Shown here piece after piece: positions 44,207 through 53,174 of a stretch of DNA of 64,000 bases. The position numbers and the translations under genes are program-made. The notes under the pieces were generated by a model. The model ran no database searches, was not told the origin of the DNA, and saw nothing but the letters and a program-made list of their open reading frames with translations. Where the stretch lies: contig CAIZFE010000111.1 in assembly GCA_903932145.1 (NCBI GenBank), positions 62,001 to 126,000 of the forward strand. The letters are read 5' to 3'. The stretch is from an uncultured Rhodopila sp. GTDB taxonomy: Bacteria > Pseudomonadota > Alphaproteobacteria > Acetobacterales > Acetobacteraceae. Position 1 is the first letter of the stretch, and each line of letters opens with the position of its first letter.

Positions 44207-44698
44207 CTACCAATCCGATGGATGCAGTCTGTTGCGCACAAGCCAGGCCAGGCCGCGCGACCAGGATTCATCGGTGTTACCCCGGATATCCACGCTTCCC
44301 GCGGCAATCGGGGCACCCGTGTCAACCCGCCGTACCACGACGTTGATGTTCAGTATAAGCTCAGACACTTTCTGAACCCAACCGGTTATTGAGATCGCCG
44401 CACCGGCTTTGCGTGCCAAAGCCACCTCGCACCCGTTGCAGGACGCCATTTCGAATTGCCTGGCCTGATCGGCGACGGCAGAAAGATCAACCGCGACGCA
44501 ACAACCTGAATGAACCAGTGCCGCCTGCAATTGAGCGTTGAGACTGGCAAGCCGAACCTGTTCATCGGGCCGGGTTGGGCCGGCGCTGGTATTGATAAAT
44601 GCAAACGGAAAGAACGCCGTTGGTTCCGGTTCATGGGCGAGGGCCATGCCACCGAACAACCAGAGCATCGCCAAGAAGACAGACGCACTGGTCTTCAT
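44207..44698 (-). CDS. Exported protein of the DUF2380/DUF3280 kind
   Basis: 163 residues from an ATG with SD GGAGATCGAG. Signal peptide MKTSASVFLAMLWLFGGMAL. The mature protein keeps FFPFAFINTSAG near its start, Cys residues in SGCCVAVDLS and ASCNGCEVALARKAGA, and SITGWVQKVSELILNINVVV. It resembles periplasmic DUF2380/DUF3280 proteins that have been seen beside quinoprotein dehydrogenase genes (memory, not a search). Its start faces the exported coiled-coil protein gene across about 150 bp. Confidence 0.7.
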   Translation of the reverse strand: MKTSASVFLAMLWLFGGMALAHEPEPTAFFPFAFINTSAGPTRPDEQVRLASLNAQLQAALVHSGCCVAVDLSAVADQARQFEMASCNGCEVALARKAGAAISITGWVQKVSELILNINVVVRRVDTGAPIAAGSVDIRGNTDESWSRGLAWLVRNRLHPSDW

Positions 44699-44848
44699 CT
44701 CGATCTCCGCATTCCGTGTCCTGTCAGCTCTGTTGTAGCCTACCCATCGGCTGCTCATATCCACAAGATGGAACGTCCCGACGTATTGTCCGGTAACAGC
44801 GTTGACTGGCGTGCTGTGATCACAAACATCGCGAGCGATGCTGTCAAT

Positions 44849-45499
44849 ATGGCAACGTTCAATTCGGGGCCTCGGCAACCTCTCTTGTCATGGTCGGTGG
44901 CGGCCGTTTGCGTGACTTTGTCCGCGGTTCCGACGGCCGCGGCCGGCGCGGCTTCATCCGACCCGAACTGGCCATGCCAGCAAATCAAGGTAGCCGACCT
45001 GTCATTCGGATCTGCATGGTCGGGTCCGCCGGTCGATCCGACGCACATCAATTGGAAAGACGACAGTCAGATCGCCGATTTGGTGCAAATACTGTCGCCC
45101 CGGCGAAAATCGCTCGATCAGGCGGAGGCGATCATTGACGATTTTGCGCGGCAGGCGGGTGACGACAAGCAACCGCGCCTGATGAAGCTTCTCGCCGGGC
45201 TTTTTTCGGTTTTCGATACGGAGCGCGACAGCATTCTGGCCGGTCTCGATCGTTTCGGCCGCCGCCAACAGGAACTGGCGGCGGACATCAGAGCGGACAA
45301 TGAAAAGCTGCACGCGCTCCAGAGTGAGACAACCGCCGACGCCGGGGCCATCCAGGGCCTGACGCAGCAAGTGGCATGGGAGGCGGAGTTGTTCCAGGAC
45401 CGCCGGCAGGCGATCAGCTTCGCCTGTGATGCTCCGTCCAAGATCGAGCAGCGCTTCTTCGCGCTGGCACGCCACATCCAGCAGATACTGGAGCAATGA
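44849..45499 (+). CDS. Exported coiled-coil protein of methanol cluster, function unknown
   Basis: 216 residues. Signal peptide (about 10-33, LLSWSVAAVCVTLSAVPTAA). The mature N-terminus DPNWPCQQIKVADLSFGSAW is striking, and residues about 110-190 are charged and helical (RDSILAGLDRFGRRQQELAA, then DIRADNEKLHALQSETTADA), consistent with a coiled coil. Earlier in-frame Met codons lie antisense to the DUF2380-like gene and are not used. It converges with xoxJ, 16 bp away. Probably a periplasmic partner or chaperone of the methanol-oxidising system; inferred from position only. Confidence 0.7.
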   Translation: MATFNSGPRQPLLSWSVAAVCVTLSAVPTAAAGAASSDPNWPCQQIKVADLSFGSAWSGPPVDPTHINWKDDSQIADLVQILSPRRKSLDQAEAIIDDFARQAGDDKQPRLMKLLAGLFSVFDTERDSILAGLDRFGRRQQELAADIRADNEKLHALQSETTADAGAIQGLTQQVAWEAELFQDRRQAISFACDAPSKIEQRFFALARHIQQILEQ

Positions 45500-45515
45500 C
45501 CCGGTTCCGCGGGTT

Positions 45516-46343
45516 TCATTTGGCCTTCAGGTGGCCCTGCTCATCCAGCAACGGTACCCCGTACGCCGTCAGAATCCCGTCTATTTCCGCGCTGCTTTCC
45601 GCAACGATGCCGTTCAGCTTCCGCTTCCAATCCTGGTCCGACCGGCGCACACCCATCGCAATCCGAAAATCCATTCGCTCGGTTTCCTTGAGCAGGGGAA
45701 CAACCGTCAACCGCGGCTCCTCCCGCTGCCCAAAATACCCCGCCATCGGCCCCCACAATACGCCAGCGTCGATCCGGCCTGCCGCGACATCGTCAGCCAT
45801 TGTCCGGGACGGTGTGTCGATCCGCGTATCGACCATGAGCGGATACGGTTTTGCCAGTGCCATCAGGCCATTCTGCACCAGCACCGTGGCCGGTGGCGTA
45901 CCGGCGATAATCCCGATATGCCTGTCTTTCAGGCGCGGATCACTCAGCGAAACGACGCCATCCAGTCCGGTGCCAGGACGGAACATCAAGGCGTACGTCG
46001 TCCGGTAATACGCGTTGGTCGTCTGCACCTGCCCGTCACCCAGCGCGACGCCCATAATCACGTCGCACCGCAGCGCGTTCAATGTGTTTTTGACGAAGCC
46101 GATCACCTGGGGAAAGTAGGTGTAACTCGTCGGCTCATTCAATTTCCGGGCGATCAGTTCGGCGATCTTGTTCTCGTAGCCCTCTCCCTGTTCGTTCGAC
46201 AGCGGAAGGTTATGCGGATCGGCACACACCCGCAAAACATGCGGATCAACCAGTTCCACCGACGCGCCCAGGCCCGGCGCCTGGGCGAGCGCCGCTGACG
46301 CGGACAACAGCCCAAGCAGACTCAGCGCTTTCAGCCCATGCAT
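45516..46343 (-). CDS. xoxJ: XoxJ: quinoprotein dehydrogenase-associated periplasmic binding protein
   Basis: 275 residues with signal peptide (about 1-20). Periplasmic binding-protein fold: LRVCADPHNLPLSNEQGEGY, ALRCDVIMGVALGDGQVQTT, and GRIDAGVLWGPMAGYFGQRE. Such MxaJ/XoxJ proteins accompany PQQ methanol dehydrogenases and are thought to help assemble or activate the enzyme. Its start overlaps the 3' end of xoxG by 13 bp. It ends 16 bp from the convergent gene. Confidence 0.9.
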   Translation of the reverse strand: MHGLKALSLLGLLSASAALAQAPGLGASVELVDPHVLRVCADPHNLPLSNEQGEGYENKIAELIARKLNEPTSYTYFPQVIGFVKNTLNALRCDVIMGVALGDGQVQTTNAYYRTTYALMFRPGTGLDGVVSLSDPRLKDRHIGIIAGTPPATVLVQNGLMALAKPYPLMVDTRIDTPSRTMADDVAAGRIDAGVLWGPMAGYFGQREEPRLTVVPLLKETERMDFRIAMGVRRSDQDWKRKLNGIVAESSAEIDGILTAYGVPLLDEQGHLKAK

Positions 46344-46846
46344 TGGTCTTCAGTCTTCTCATAAGAGGCCGGCTTAACCGCGTGCTTTTCGGGCCGGCCG
46401 CGTCCGACCGCATCATCGGCGCGCGCCCGCAGATAGGAATAAATCGAGTCGATGAAGCACATGACGTTTTTGTTTTCGCCCTCGGCCGGCATGACCAGTT
46501 CCTGAGAGGCCGACACATCCTTTTTGCCCCCGGCGACAGTGCCATAGAAGTCTGAATAACTCAGATGCTTCATTGAATCCATCAAGGCGGGGGCATAGGT
46601 CGATCCCATGCCATCAGGCCCGTGGCATCGCAAACACTCGGCCGAATAGCGCGTGAATCCGACATAGGTGTAGAAATCGACGGTGCCGTCCGGCTCGACC
46701 TTAAAGGTGGGATTGCCATCCTTATCGGCCCACTTGCCGTCATCGGACTTCACCGCCGCCGGATCACCCGATCCGTCGGTTACGGCATAGGCCGCACCTG
46801 ATAGACAGAGACCAACAGCTAACGCTAAATGCAATATACGTCGCAC
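46331..46846 (-). CDS. xoxG: XoxG: c-type cytochrome of methanol metabolism
   Basis: 171 residues from a GTG with SD GAGGGCAAGAC. Signal peptide ILHLALAVGLCLSGAAYA. Haem site CLRCH in a YSAECLRCHGPDGMGSTYAP context, and a second Cys pair (VMCFIDS, DQCMG) as in the four-cysteine methanol-related cytochromes. It accepts electrons from XoxF. Immediately downstream of xoxF and overlapping xoxJ, it completes a xoxFGJ operon. Confidence 0.9.
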   Translation of the reverse strand: MRRILHLALAVGLCLSGAAYAVTDGSGDPAAVKSDDGKWADKDGNPTFKVEPDGTVDFYTYVGFTRYSAECLRCHGPDGMGSTYAPALMDSMKHLSYSDFYGTVAGGKKDVSASQELVMPAEGENKNVMCFIDSIYSYLRARADDAVGRGRPEKHAVKPASYEKTEDQCMG

Positions 46847-46923
46847 GTCTTGCCCTCGGAAAAAGAAAGCCGGCACCGGGATCTCTCCGTCCCGGGCCGG
46901 CCAACACATCAGTCCGCCAAGTG

Positions 46924-48750
46924 TTAGCTGGGCGGCAGCGCGAACACCGTCAGGGTCCCGCCAAGCGACGTATAATTGTTCAAGGCCGCATATCCGCCGA
47001 CCGCACCCAACCCGGCATGCGGATCGGTGAGCCCGGCCGCCAATCCGATGCCAGCCCAGCCGCCGACACCCGACAGCACCGCCACGTATTGCTTGCCGCC
47101 ATGTTCGTAGGTCATGACGTTGCCGATGATCCCGGACGGGGTCTTGAACTTATACAGTTCCTTGCCCGTCTTGGCATCGACCGCCTTCAGGTAGCCCTCC
47201 AGCGTGCCGTAGAAGACCACGCCACCCTTCGTTGCCAGGGCGCCGGACCAGACCGAGAACTGTTCCGGATCGGACCATTCGATTTTGCCGGTCCGGGCGT
47301 TCCAGGCGATGAAGTTGCCCATGTTATTGCCGCCCGGCGCCGGGAACATCGACAATGTCGCGCCGACATAGGGCTGACCGGCGGTGTAGGATACCCGGAA
47401 CGGTTCGTAGTCCATGCAGACATGATTGGTCGGCACATAAAACAAGCCGGTCTCAGGCGAGAACGCCGCCGGTTGCTCATCCTTCGTGCCGAGCGCGGCC
47501 GGGCAGACGCCCTGGGTATTCGCGTCCTCCCCGGTATGTTCGGTCGAGTATTTGGCTACCACTTCCGGCCGGCCGTAATTGGGGCTCGACTTGTCCATAT
47601 CCACTTTGGTTGCCCAGTTGACGGCAGGATCGTATTTCGCGGCGACGAGCAACTCTCCGGTGGCGCGATCGAGCGTATAGCTGAAACCGTTGCGGTCGAA
47701 GTGGACCAGAAGCTGGCGCATCCGCCCGCCCATCTCCTGATCGGCCAGGATCATTTCGTTAACGCCGTCATAATCCCATTCGTCATGCGGCGTCATCTGA
47801 TACACCCACTTCGCCTCCCCGGTATCCGGATTGCGGGCGAAGATCGTCATCGACCATTTGTTGTCGCCGGGACGTTGCTTGGGATTCCAGGTGGAGGGGT
47901 TGCCGGAGCCGTAGTAGATCAGATTAAGCTGCGGGTCATACGAGTACCAGCCCCATGTATCGCCGCCACCGATTTTCCACTGATCGCCCTCCCAGGTTTT
48001 CAGGCTTGAATCAGCGCCGATGGGCTTGCCAAGTGCTGTCGTCTTCTGCGGGTCCACCAAAAGGTCCTTGTCGGTGCCTTCCGAATACGCGCGCCAGACC
48101 TCCTTGCCATCCGCTATCGCATACGCCGCGAGCCAGCCGCGCACACCGAATTCGCCTCCGGACACGCCGACATAGACCTTGTCCTTTATGACCATCGGGG
48201 CTTCGGTTCCGGTCGCCCCTTTGCCGGGGTCGTCCGTTTTCACCGACCAAACGACGGCGCCGGTCTTCGCGTCCAGTGCGACCAAAGTCGTGTCCGCCTG
48301 ATGCAGGAAAATCTTGCCGTCACCGTAGGCAACCCCACGATTGACCGTATCGCAGCACATCACCGGGATAACATTCGGGTCCTGCTTCGGCTCATATTTC
48401 CACAGGATGCGGCCTTCGTGATTGAGATCAAGCGCGAACACACTGTTAGGGAACGGCGTGTGGACGTACATCGTGTCGCCAACGACCAGGGGACCGCCCT
48501 CATGACCCCGCAATACACCGGTCGAGAATGTCCAGGCGACCTGAAGCTTTCCGACATTCCGCGTGTTGATCTGATCGAGGCCGGAGTAGCGCTGGTTGTT
48601 ATAGGAGTTCGTCGGCATCACCACGTTGGCGGCGTTCTTCTCCATCTTCAGAAGGTCGTCGCCAGCGCTTTGCGCACCCGCGGAGCCTGTGAACAATAGA
48701 GAAGACAAGATAGTTCCCGCAGCGAGCGTCCTCGACAAGGACTGCTTCAT
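46924..48750 (-). CDS. xoxF: Lanthanide-dependent methanol dehydrogenase XoxF
   Basis: 608 residues from an ATG with SD AGGAGGAATTCA. Periplasmic eight-bladed PQQ quinoprotein; signal peptide about 1-26. The vicinal disulfide is Cys132-Cys133 (VMCCD). Metal ligands are recognisable: Glu200 (SGGEFG), Asn284 (GSGNP), catalytic Asp326 and, two residues on, Asp328 (DEWDYDG). That extra Asp is the mark of lanthanide-binding XoxF; calcium-type MxaF has Ala there. It oxidises methanol to formaldehyde or formate, passing electrons to XoxG. The cluster supplies glutathione-linked formaldehyde removal. No mxaF or PQQ-synthesis genes are in the window. Confidence 0.95.
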   Translation of the reverse strand: MKQSLSRTLAAGTILSSLLFTGSAGAQSAGDDLLKMEKNAANVVMPTNSYNNQRYSGLDQINTRNVGKLQVAWTFSTGVLRGHEGGPLVVGDTMYVHTPFPNSVFALDLNHEGRILWKYEPKQDPNVIPVMCCDTVNRGVAYGDGKIFLHQADTTLVALDAKTGAVVWSVKTDDPGKGATGTEAPMVIKDKVYVGVSGGEFGVRGWLAAYAIADGKEVWRAYSEGTDKDLLVDPQKTTALGKPIGADSSLKTWEGDQWKIGGGDTWGWYSYDPQLNLIYYGSGNPSTWNPKQRPGDNKWSMTIFARNPDTGEAKWVYQMTPHDEWDYDGVNEMILADQEMGGRMRQLLVHFDRNGFSYTLDRATGELLVAAKYDPAVNWATKVDMDKSSPNYGRPEVVAKYSTEHTGEDANTQGVCPAALGTKDEQPAAFSPETGLFYVPTNHVCMDYEPFRVSYTAGQPYVGATLSMFPAPGGNNMGNFIAWNARTGKIEWSDPEQFSVWSGALATKGGVVFYGTLEGYLKAVDAKTGKELYKFKTPSGIIGNVMTYEHGGKQYVAVLSGVGGWAGIGLAAGLTDPHAGLGAVGGYAALNNYTSLGGTLTVFALPPS

Positions 48751-48809
48751 TGAATTCCTCCTGAATATTTTTCTGGTTTGTATTAAGACAGCAGCAACAA
48801 ACAAAACAG

Positions 48810-48829
48810 TTCTTGTTCGGAAACAAGAA
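48810..48829. promoter_or_regulatory. Perfect inverted repeat upstream of xoxF
   Basis: TTCTTGTT, 4 bp, AACAAGAA: perfect 8-bp arms in AT-rich DNA, 60 bp before the xoxF ATG. A candidate operator for a regulator of the methanol genes. Possible -10 TAATAC lies between it and the gene. Confidence 0.5.
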
Positions 48830-49028
48830 ACGGTGAAGATCCGGTGTCGTTACGCAACAGCCATGGACGTTTATCGTGCGATGGAAAAACTTCTGCCAAG
48901 CGTCCGATCTATATTCAATTCTGGGCAAAGGCGTTGTGCGGTCAAGCAGGCTTTGCCATACAAATTCGTGCATCACTGAGTGTTGAGTAACAATATGAAT
49001 AGTTTCATCCGATAGAGCACGGTGCTGG

Positions 49029-49382
49029 CTAAAAACAGCGAATCTCGGCTTCGGCCTCGGCTTCCTGTAGATCACGGACCATGGTGTTCGACAGGCTGGA
49101 CCGGAAGACCTCCCCCAGATAGCCGCCCGCCGACCGGCGCATGCGCAGCACGGTTTCCGCCTTTTGATACGATTCGATGGGTAGCAGTGATGCAATGGTA
49201 TCAATCGAACACGCGCAGCGGCGCAAAGCGTCCTGCGTTTGGCCGTTGCTGGCCATGCACGCGAAAACGTACTCCGCGCGAACCGCGGTAGGGTAATCGT
49301 TTTGATCCTCGGCAAAAGCCGGCCACGCCCCCAATACCGCGATCCAAATGGCCAGACGGAGAAAGATCGGTGTCATCTTCAT
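49029..49382 (-). CDS. Small exported protein upstream of xoxF
   Basis: 117 residues, ATG after GGCGGATC. Signal peptide MTPIFLRLAIWIAVLGAWPA cut near AFAED. The mature part has AEYVFACMASNGQTQDALRR, three Cys in CACSID and VFAC, and an acidic tail EAEAEAEIRCF. Similar short proteins with 'EYVFACMASNGQT' are conserved near xox genes in methylotrophs (recollection). Function unknown; perhaps part of periplasmic metal or enzyme maturation. About 280 bp separate it from xoxF. Confidence 0.65.
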   Translation of the reverse strand: MKMTPIFLRLAIWIAVLGAWPAFAEDQNDYPTAVRAEYVFACMASNGQTQDALRRCACSIDTIASLLPIESYQKAETVLRMRRSAGGYLGEVFRSSLSNTMVRDLQEAEAEAEIRCF

Positions 49383-49550
49383 GATCCGCCAGAATAGGTC
49401 AGCGGGAAGCCGACCCGTACCCTGACAGAACAGCGGGGCGCCGGCACAATCACAAAAGACGCTAATCGGCGCGGTGCGGACATGACTCGGGGACGATCGG
49501 TTGGCCGGCGTCTGTAGCCTCATTATCCGATTCCTGCTTATCTGCGCGCC

Positions 49551-50462
49551 ATGGATGACAAAGACCTCCCCATCGTCGATGCCCACCACCATTTGTGGGA
49601 CCTCGAATCTGCAATGCGCTACCCCTGGCTGGAGTCCGGGGAGCATCAGTGGCTGGGCGACTACTCGCGCATTTGCCGCACCTACCTGCCGGCCGAATAT
49701 CGCCGCGACACCGCCCTGCACAACGTCGTCGCGACCGTGCATATTGAGGCGGAGGCCGACCGCAGCCAGCAACTGGCGGAAACCGCCTGGCTGACCCGGA
49801 TCGCCGCCGAGACCGGCATGCCCAACGCCATCGTCGCGCACGCCTGGGTCGATACGCCGGGCGCGGAGGACATTATCGCCGCCCAGGCCGCCAACCCGCT
49901 GGTCCGGGGCATCCGCACCAAGCCGGTCATCGCCTCCGGCCCCGGCGATTCAGTGCGCGGCGAAAAGCGCAGCTTGCAGGACCCGGTGTGGCGCAAGGGC
50001 CTCGGCCTGCTGACCAAATACGACCTGTCGTGGGATCTGCGGGTTCCCTGGTATCACCTCGCCGAGGCCGCCGAGGTCTGCCGCGAACATCCCGATATGC
50101 GGATTGTCCTGAACCACACCGGCTACCCGCTGGACCGGTCGAAGGAGCAACTCGCGGTCTGGAAGCGCGGCATGGAGGCGCTGTCCTGTTGCCCGAACGT
50201 CCACTGCAAGATTTCCGGCCTGACAGTGGCTGGCAAACCCTGGACGCTACAGGTCAACGGGGCGGTGATCCGGGAGACGATCGGCCTGTTCGGGGTGAAC
50301 CGCTGTATGTTCGCGTCGAACTTCCCGGTGGACAGCGTCAAGGCGAGCTGGGACTGGATTTTTACCCGGTTCAAGGACGTAACCGCCGGCCTGCCCCACG
50401 AGGACCGGCGGAAGCTGTTCGCGGAGAACGCGTTGGCGTTCTACCGGATCGAGCTGCCGTAA
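49551..50462 (+). CDS. Amidohydrolase-family protein (L-fuconolactonase-like)
   Basis: 303 residues. TIM-barrel metallohydrolase of the amidohydrolase-2 group: IVDAHHHLWDLESAMRYPWL at the start (first metal-binding His pair), RGIRTKPVIASGPGD, RIVLNHTGYPLDRS and CMFASNFPVD. Members hydrolyse lactones (sugar or dicarboxylic) or decarboxylate. Substrate unknown. It is monocistronic, followed by a copy of the dispersed repeat. Confidence 0.82.
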   Translation: MDDKDLPIVDAHHHLWDLESAMRYPWLESGEHQWLGDYSRICRTYLPAEYRRDTALHNVVATVHIEAEADRSQQLAETAWLTRIAAETGMPNAIVAHAWVDTPGAEDIIAAQAANPLVRGIRTKPVIASGPGDSVRGEKRSLQDPVWRKGLGLLTKYDLSWDLRVPWYHLAEAAEVCREHPDMRIVLNHTGYPLDRSKEQLAVWKRGMEALSCCPNVHCKISGLTVAGKPWTLQVNGAVIRETIGLFGVNRCMFASNFPVDSVKASWDWIFTRFKDVTAGLPHEDRRKLFAENALAFYRIELP

Positions 50463-50493
50463 TACCGGTCCGCGTCAAGGTTGACGTGCTGCC

Positions 50494-50579
50494 CGTCATG
50501 GTTCGGCTTGTCCGGGCCACCCGTGACTCGACGGTGCCGCGACAGGTGGCCAGGACAAGCCGAGCCATGACGATGGGAG
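50494..50579. repeat. Dispersed palindromic repeat copy
   Basis: CGTCATGGTTCGGCTTGTCC at the left, AGGACAAGCCGAGCCATGACG at the right, with ACTCGACGGTGCCGCGACAGG between. It is the cleanest copy, with left and right ends almost perfectly complementary. Confidence 0.7.
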
Positions 50580-50632
50580 GCGAGAGTCCGCCTCAACGCG
50601 GACGGCGTATGGCTGGTCCCGCGCCCGGATAC

Positions 50633-51118
50633 CTACCTTACGGCAAACCCGGCAAATGACTCCGTCAGGATGTCGTAGATCGCCCGCTTGAACGGTACCG
50701 CCAGCGACGGCAGTTCCGACAGCTTAACCCAGCGCCACGCATCGAACTCGGGATGTGGATCGAGGTCGAGGCGGATGTCGCTGTCCTCGCCGGTAAAGCG
50801 CATCGCGAACCAGCGCTGGCGCTGACCACGGTATTTGCCGCGCCAGGAGATCCCGAGCAGATGCGGCGGCAATTCGTAGGTCAGCCAATCCGGGTGCTCG
50901 CCGATGATTTCGGCTTTGCGGGTGCCGATCTCTTCTTCCAGTTCGCGGAACACCGCCACGCGCGGGTCCTCGCCTTCGTCGATCCCGCCTTGCGGCAATT
51001 GCCAGCCACCGGCTGGTCCTTCCGCGTTGGGCATGTCGGCTCGGCGGGCGACGAAAATCAGGCCGTCGCGGTTGAACAACACGGCTCCGACATTGGGCCG
51101 ATACGGCAAATCACTCAT
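50633..51118 (-). CDS. rppH: RNA pyrophosphohydrolase RppH
   Basis: 161 residues. Nudix hydrolase that removes pyrophosphate from the 5' end of mRNA to start decay. PYRPNVGAVLFNRDGLIFVA at the start, WQLPQGGIDEGEDP, the Nudix helix VFRELEEEIGT, and RGQRQRWFAMRFTGEDSDIR are the RppH pattern. Length is normal. A lone housekeeping gene, divergent from the SDR operon. Confidence 0.93.
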   Translation of the reverse strand: MSDLPYRPNVGAVLFNRDGLIFVARRADMPNAEGPAGGWQLPQGGIDEGEDPRVAVFRELEEEIGTRKAEIIGEHPDWLTYELPPHLLGISWRGKYRGQRQRWFAMRFTGEDSDIRLDLDPHPEFDAWRWVKLSELPSLAVPFKRAIYDILTESFAGFAVR

Positions 51119-51237
51119 GGGTTTCGGATTCCTGTTGCGCCGCGATAAAGCCCACCCGCCGGTTCGGGTTCAAGCCCCGATTTGCTGAAACCGAGCGGGC
51201 GTTCTATCCGGGATTTAACAACCGGAGGGATTTATCC

Positions 51238-52020
51238 ATGGACCTGAATCTGCGCGGCCGCACCGCCTTGATCACCGGCGCCTCGAAAGGCATCGGCATT
51301 GCGAGCGCGGAATGCCTCGCCGCCGAGGGCGTCAACCTCATCCTGGTATCGCGCACGCAAGCCGACCTGGACGCCGCCCGCGACCGCATCGCCGGGCGCC
51401 ACAACGTCAACGTCCAGGTGCATGCCTTCGACCTGTCCGACAGCCGCAACGTGGACCGGCTGGCCGAACAGCACCCCGATATCGACATTCTGGTCAACAA
51501 CGCCGGCGCCATTCCTGGCGGCGATCTGCAGGCGATCACCGAAGACCGCTGGCGCGCCGCATGGGACCTGAAAGTGTTCGGCTACATCAACATGTGCCGC
51601 CGCTTCTATGCCGAGATGAAGTCTCGGAAGCGCGGCGTGATCATCAACATCCTCGGCATGGCGGGGGAGAAGATGGACCGGACCTACATCGCCGGCTCCA
51701 CCGGCAACGCCGCGTTGATGGCGTTTACCAAGGCGCTCGGTGGATCGGCCGGGGATGACGGGCTGCGGGTGGTCGGCATCAACCCCGGCGCCATCGCCAC
51801 GGACCGTTTGGTGACCCTGATGAAAACCCGTGCCCAAGGCCAGTTCGGGGACGAAAGCCGGTGGGAGGAGTACCTGAAACCGCTGCCGATGGGCCGCGCC
51901 GGCAAGCCCAGGGAAATTGGCGTAATGGTGGCGCTGCTCGCCTCGGACTTGTCGGCGTACACGTCAGGGACAATCATCACCATCGACGGCGGCGCGGCCA
52001 ATCGCGGACCGATGTTCTAG
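51238..52020 (+). CDS. SDR-family protein lacking the catalytic Ser-Tyr-Lys
   Basis: 260 residues. The cofactor motif ALITGASKGIGIASAECLAA and ILVNNAGAIPGGDLQAI are intact. Where classical SDRs have Ser before a Tyr-x-x-x-Lys, this one reads INILGMAG and IAGSTGNAALMAFTKAL: Leu/Gly replaces Ser, Gly153 replaces Tyr and Asn157 replaces Lys. It may be a non-catalytic or altered enzyme, perhaps pairing with the next gene's SDR. GGAGGGATTTATCC precedes the ATG. First gene of a run to 53151. Confidence 0.85.
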   Translation: MDLNLRGRTALITGASKGIGIASAECLAAEGVNLILVSRTQADLDAARDRIAGRHNVNVQVHAFDLSDSRNVDRLAEQHPDIDILVNNAGAIPGGDLQAITEDRWRAAWDLKVFGYINMCRRFYAEMKSRKRGVIINILGMAGEKMDRTYIAGSTGNAALMAFTKALGGSAGDDGLRVVGINPGAIATDRLVTLMKTRAQGQFGDESRWEEYLKPLPMGRAGKPREIGVMVALLASDLSAYTSGTIITIDGGAANRGPMF

Positions 52021-52031
52021 GGGCTGGGGAA

Positions 52032-52775
52032 ATGGATCTGCAAGACAAGGTCGCGGTCATCACCGGCGGCAGCGGCGCGATCGGGGCGGCCACGGCGAAG
52101 CGCTTGGCGGAAGCCGGCGCCAGGGTCGTGATCGGCTACAACAACAACGCCGATCAGGCCGAAGCGGTGATGCGGTCGCTGCCAGGCTCCGGCCACCGTA
52201 CCATCCGTATTCCGATGCTGGACACCCCGCTGATCCGCGAGGCCGCCGCCACGGTGGAACGCGAATACGGCCGTTGCGACGTGCTGGTGAACTCGGCCGG
52301 CTTCACCCGAATGATCCCGCATCAGGATCTGGAGGCGCTGACGGACGAGCTGATCGATTCGATCTTCGCCGCCAACGTGCGCGGCCCGTTCGCGACAGTG
52401 CGGGCGTTCGCGCCGCTGATGAAGAAGTCGGGCGACGCGGTGATTGTGAATATTTCCTCGGTCGCGGCGATCGTCGGGACTGGCAGTAACATCGCATATG
52501 GCGGCTCGAAGGCTGCTTTGGACACCATGGCGCTGTCGTTGGCGCGCATCCTGGGGCCGGAAATCCGCGTGCTGACGGTGTCCCCCGCTGCCGTGGATAC
52601 GGCGTTCGTGCCGGGCCGTACGACGGCGATGGTGGAGAAAGTGGCCTCCACCACACCGCTGAAGCGCGTCGTGAAGGCGGATGAGGTCGCGCAGGCGGTG
52701 ATGGCCGCCGTGGTGCATTTGACCTCCACCACCGGCTGGGTCATCCCCGTCGATGGCGGAAAACTGGTGGGCTGA
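52032..52775 (+). CDS. Short-chain dehydrogenase/reductase
   Basis: 247 residues starting MDLQDKVAVITGGSGAIGAA; upstream in-frame codons belong to the preceding gene. Intact catalytic set: Ser in VNISSVAAI, Tyr and Lys in IAYGGSKAAL; NAG motif as VNSAGFTRM. A conventional NAD(P)-dependent SDR, similar to 3-oxoacyl reductases. It lies 11 bp after the catalytically degenerate SDR gene and 58 bp before the ferredoxin gene. Confidence 0.87.
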   Translation: MDLQDKVAVITGGSGAIGAATAKRLAEAGARVVIGYNNNADQAEAVMRSLPGSGHRTIRIPMLDTPLIREAAATVEREYGRCDVLVNSAGFTRMIPHQDLEALTDELIDSIFAANVRGPFATVRAFAPLMKKSGDAVIVNISSVAAIVGTGSNIAYGGSKAALDTMALSLARILGPEIRVLTVSPAAVDTAFVPGRTTAMVEKVASTTPLKRVVKADEVAQAVMAAVVHLTSTTGWVIPVDGGKLVG

Positions 52776-52833
52776 GGTTGGCGTTCCGCTGAACCGCTGG
52801 CATGCTGTGTTGATCGAATGAATGGAGACGATA

Positions 52834-53151
52834 ATGGCTAATTTTGTGCGGGTTGCCGGCAAGAGCGAGATCGCCGAGGGCGCCTGCATTGGCGTGCGGG
52901 CGAACGGTAAGGAGATCGCGATTTACCACCTGCCGGGTGGCGAATTCCGCGCGACGGACAATATCTGCTCGCATGAGTATGCGTTGCTGACCGACGGCTG
53001 GATGGAAAACGGCTGCATCGAGTGCCCGCTGCACGCCGCCCAGTTCGATATCCGCACCGGCAAGGCGATGTCCGCCCCGGCGGATGAGGATATCGCGGTT
53101 TATGCGGTGAAGGTCGATGGCGACGACGTGCTGGTCGAACTGCCTGCGTGA
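52834..53151 (+). CDS. Rieske-type [2Fe-2S] ferredoxin
   Basis: 105 residues from the ATG after GGAGACGATA. Rieske ligands: Cys-x-His in ICSHEYALLTDGWMENG and Cys-x-x-His in CIECPLHAAQFD. Small soluble ferredoxins of this type donate electrons to aromatic-ring oxygenases. No oxygenase large subunit is found nearby; it sits with SDRs and amidohydrolases, which could serve ring cleavage products. A dispersed repeat follows. Confidence 0.88.
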   Translation: MANFVRVAGKSEIAEGACIGVRANGKEIAIYHLPGGEFRATDNICSHEYALLTDGWMENGCIECPLHAAQFDIRTGKAMSAPADEDIAVYAVKVDGDDVLVELPA

Positions 53152-53174
53152 TGTAGGCGTGACCACCACCCCCT

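Noticed and set aside
44510-44848. 113-residue extension of the exported coiled-coil protein
   Set aside because: It lies antisense to the DUF2380-like gene, and the internal Met at 44849 is followed by a clean signal peptide.
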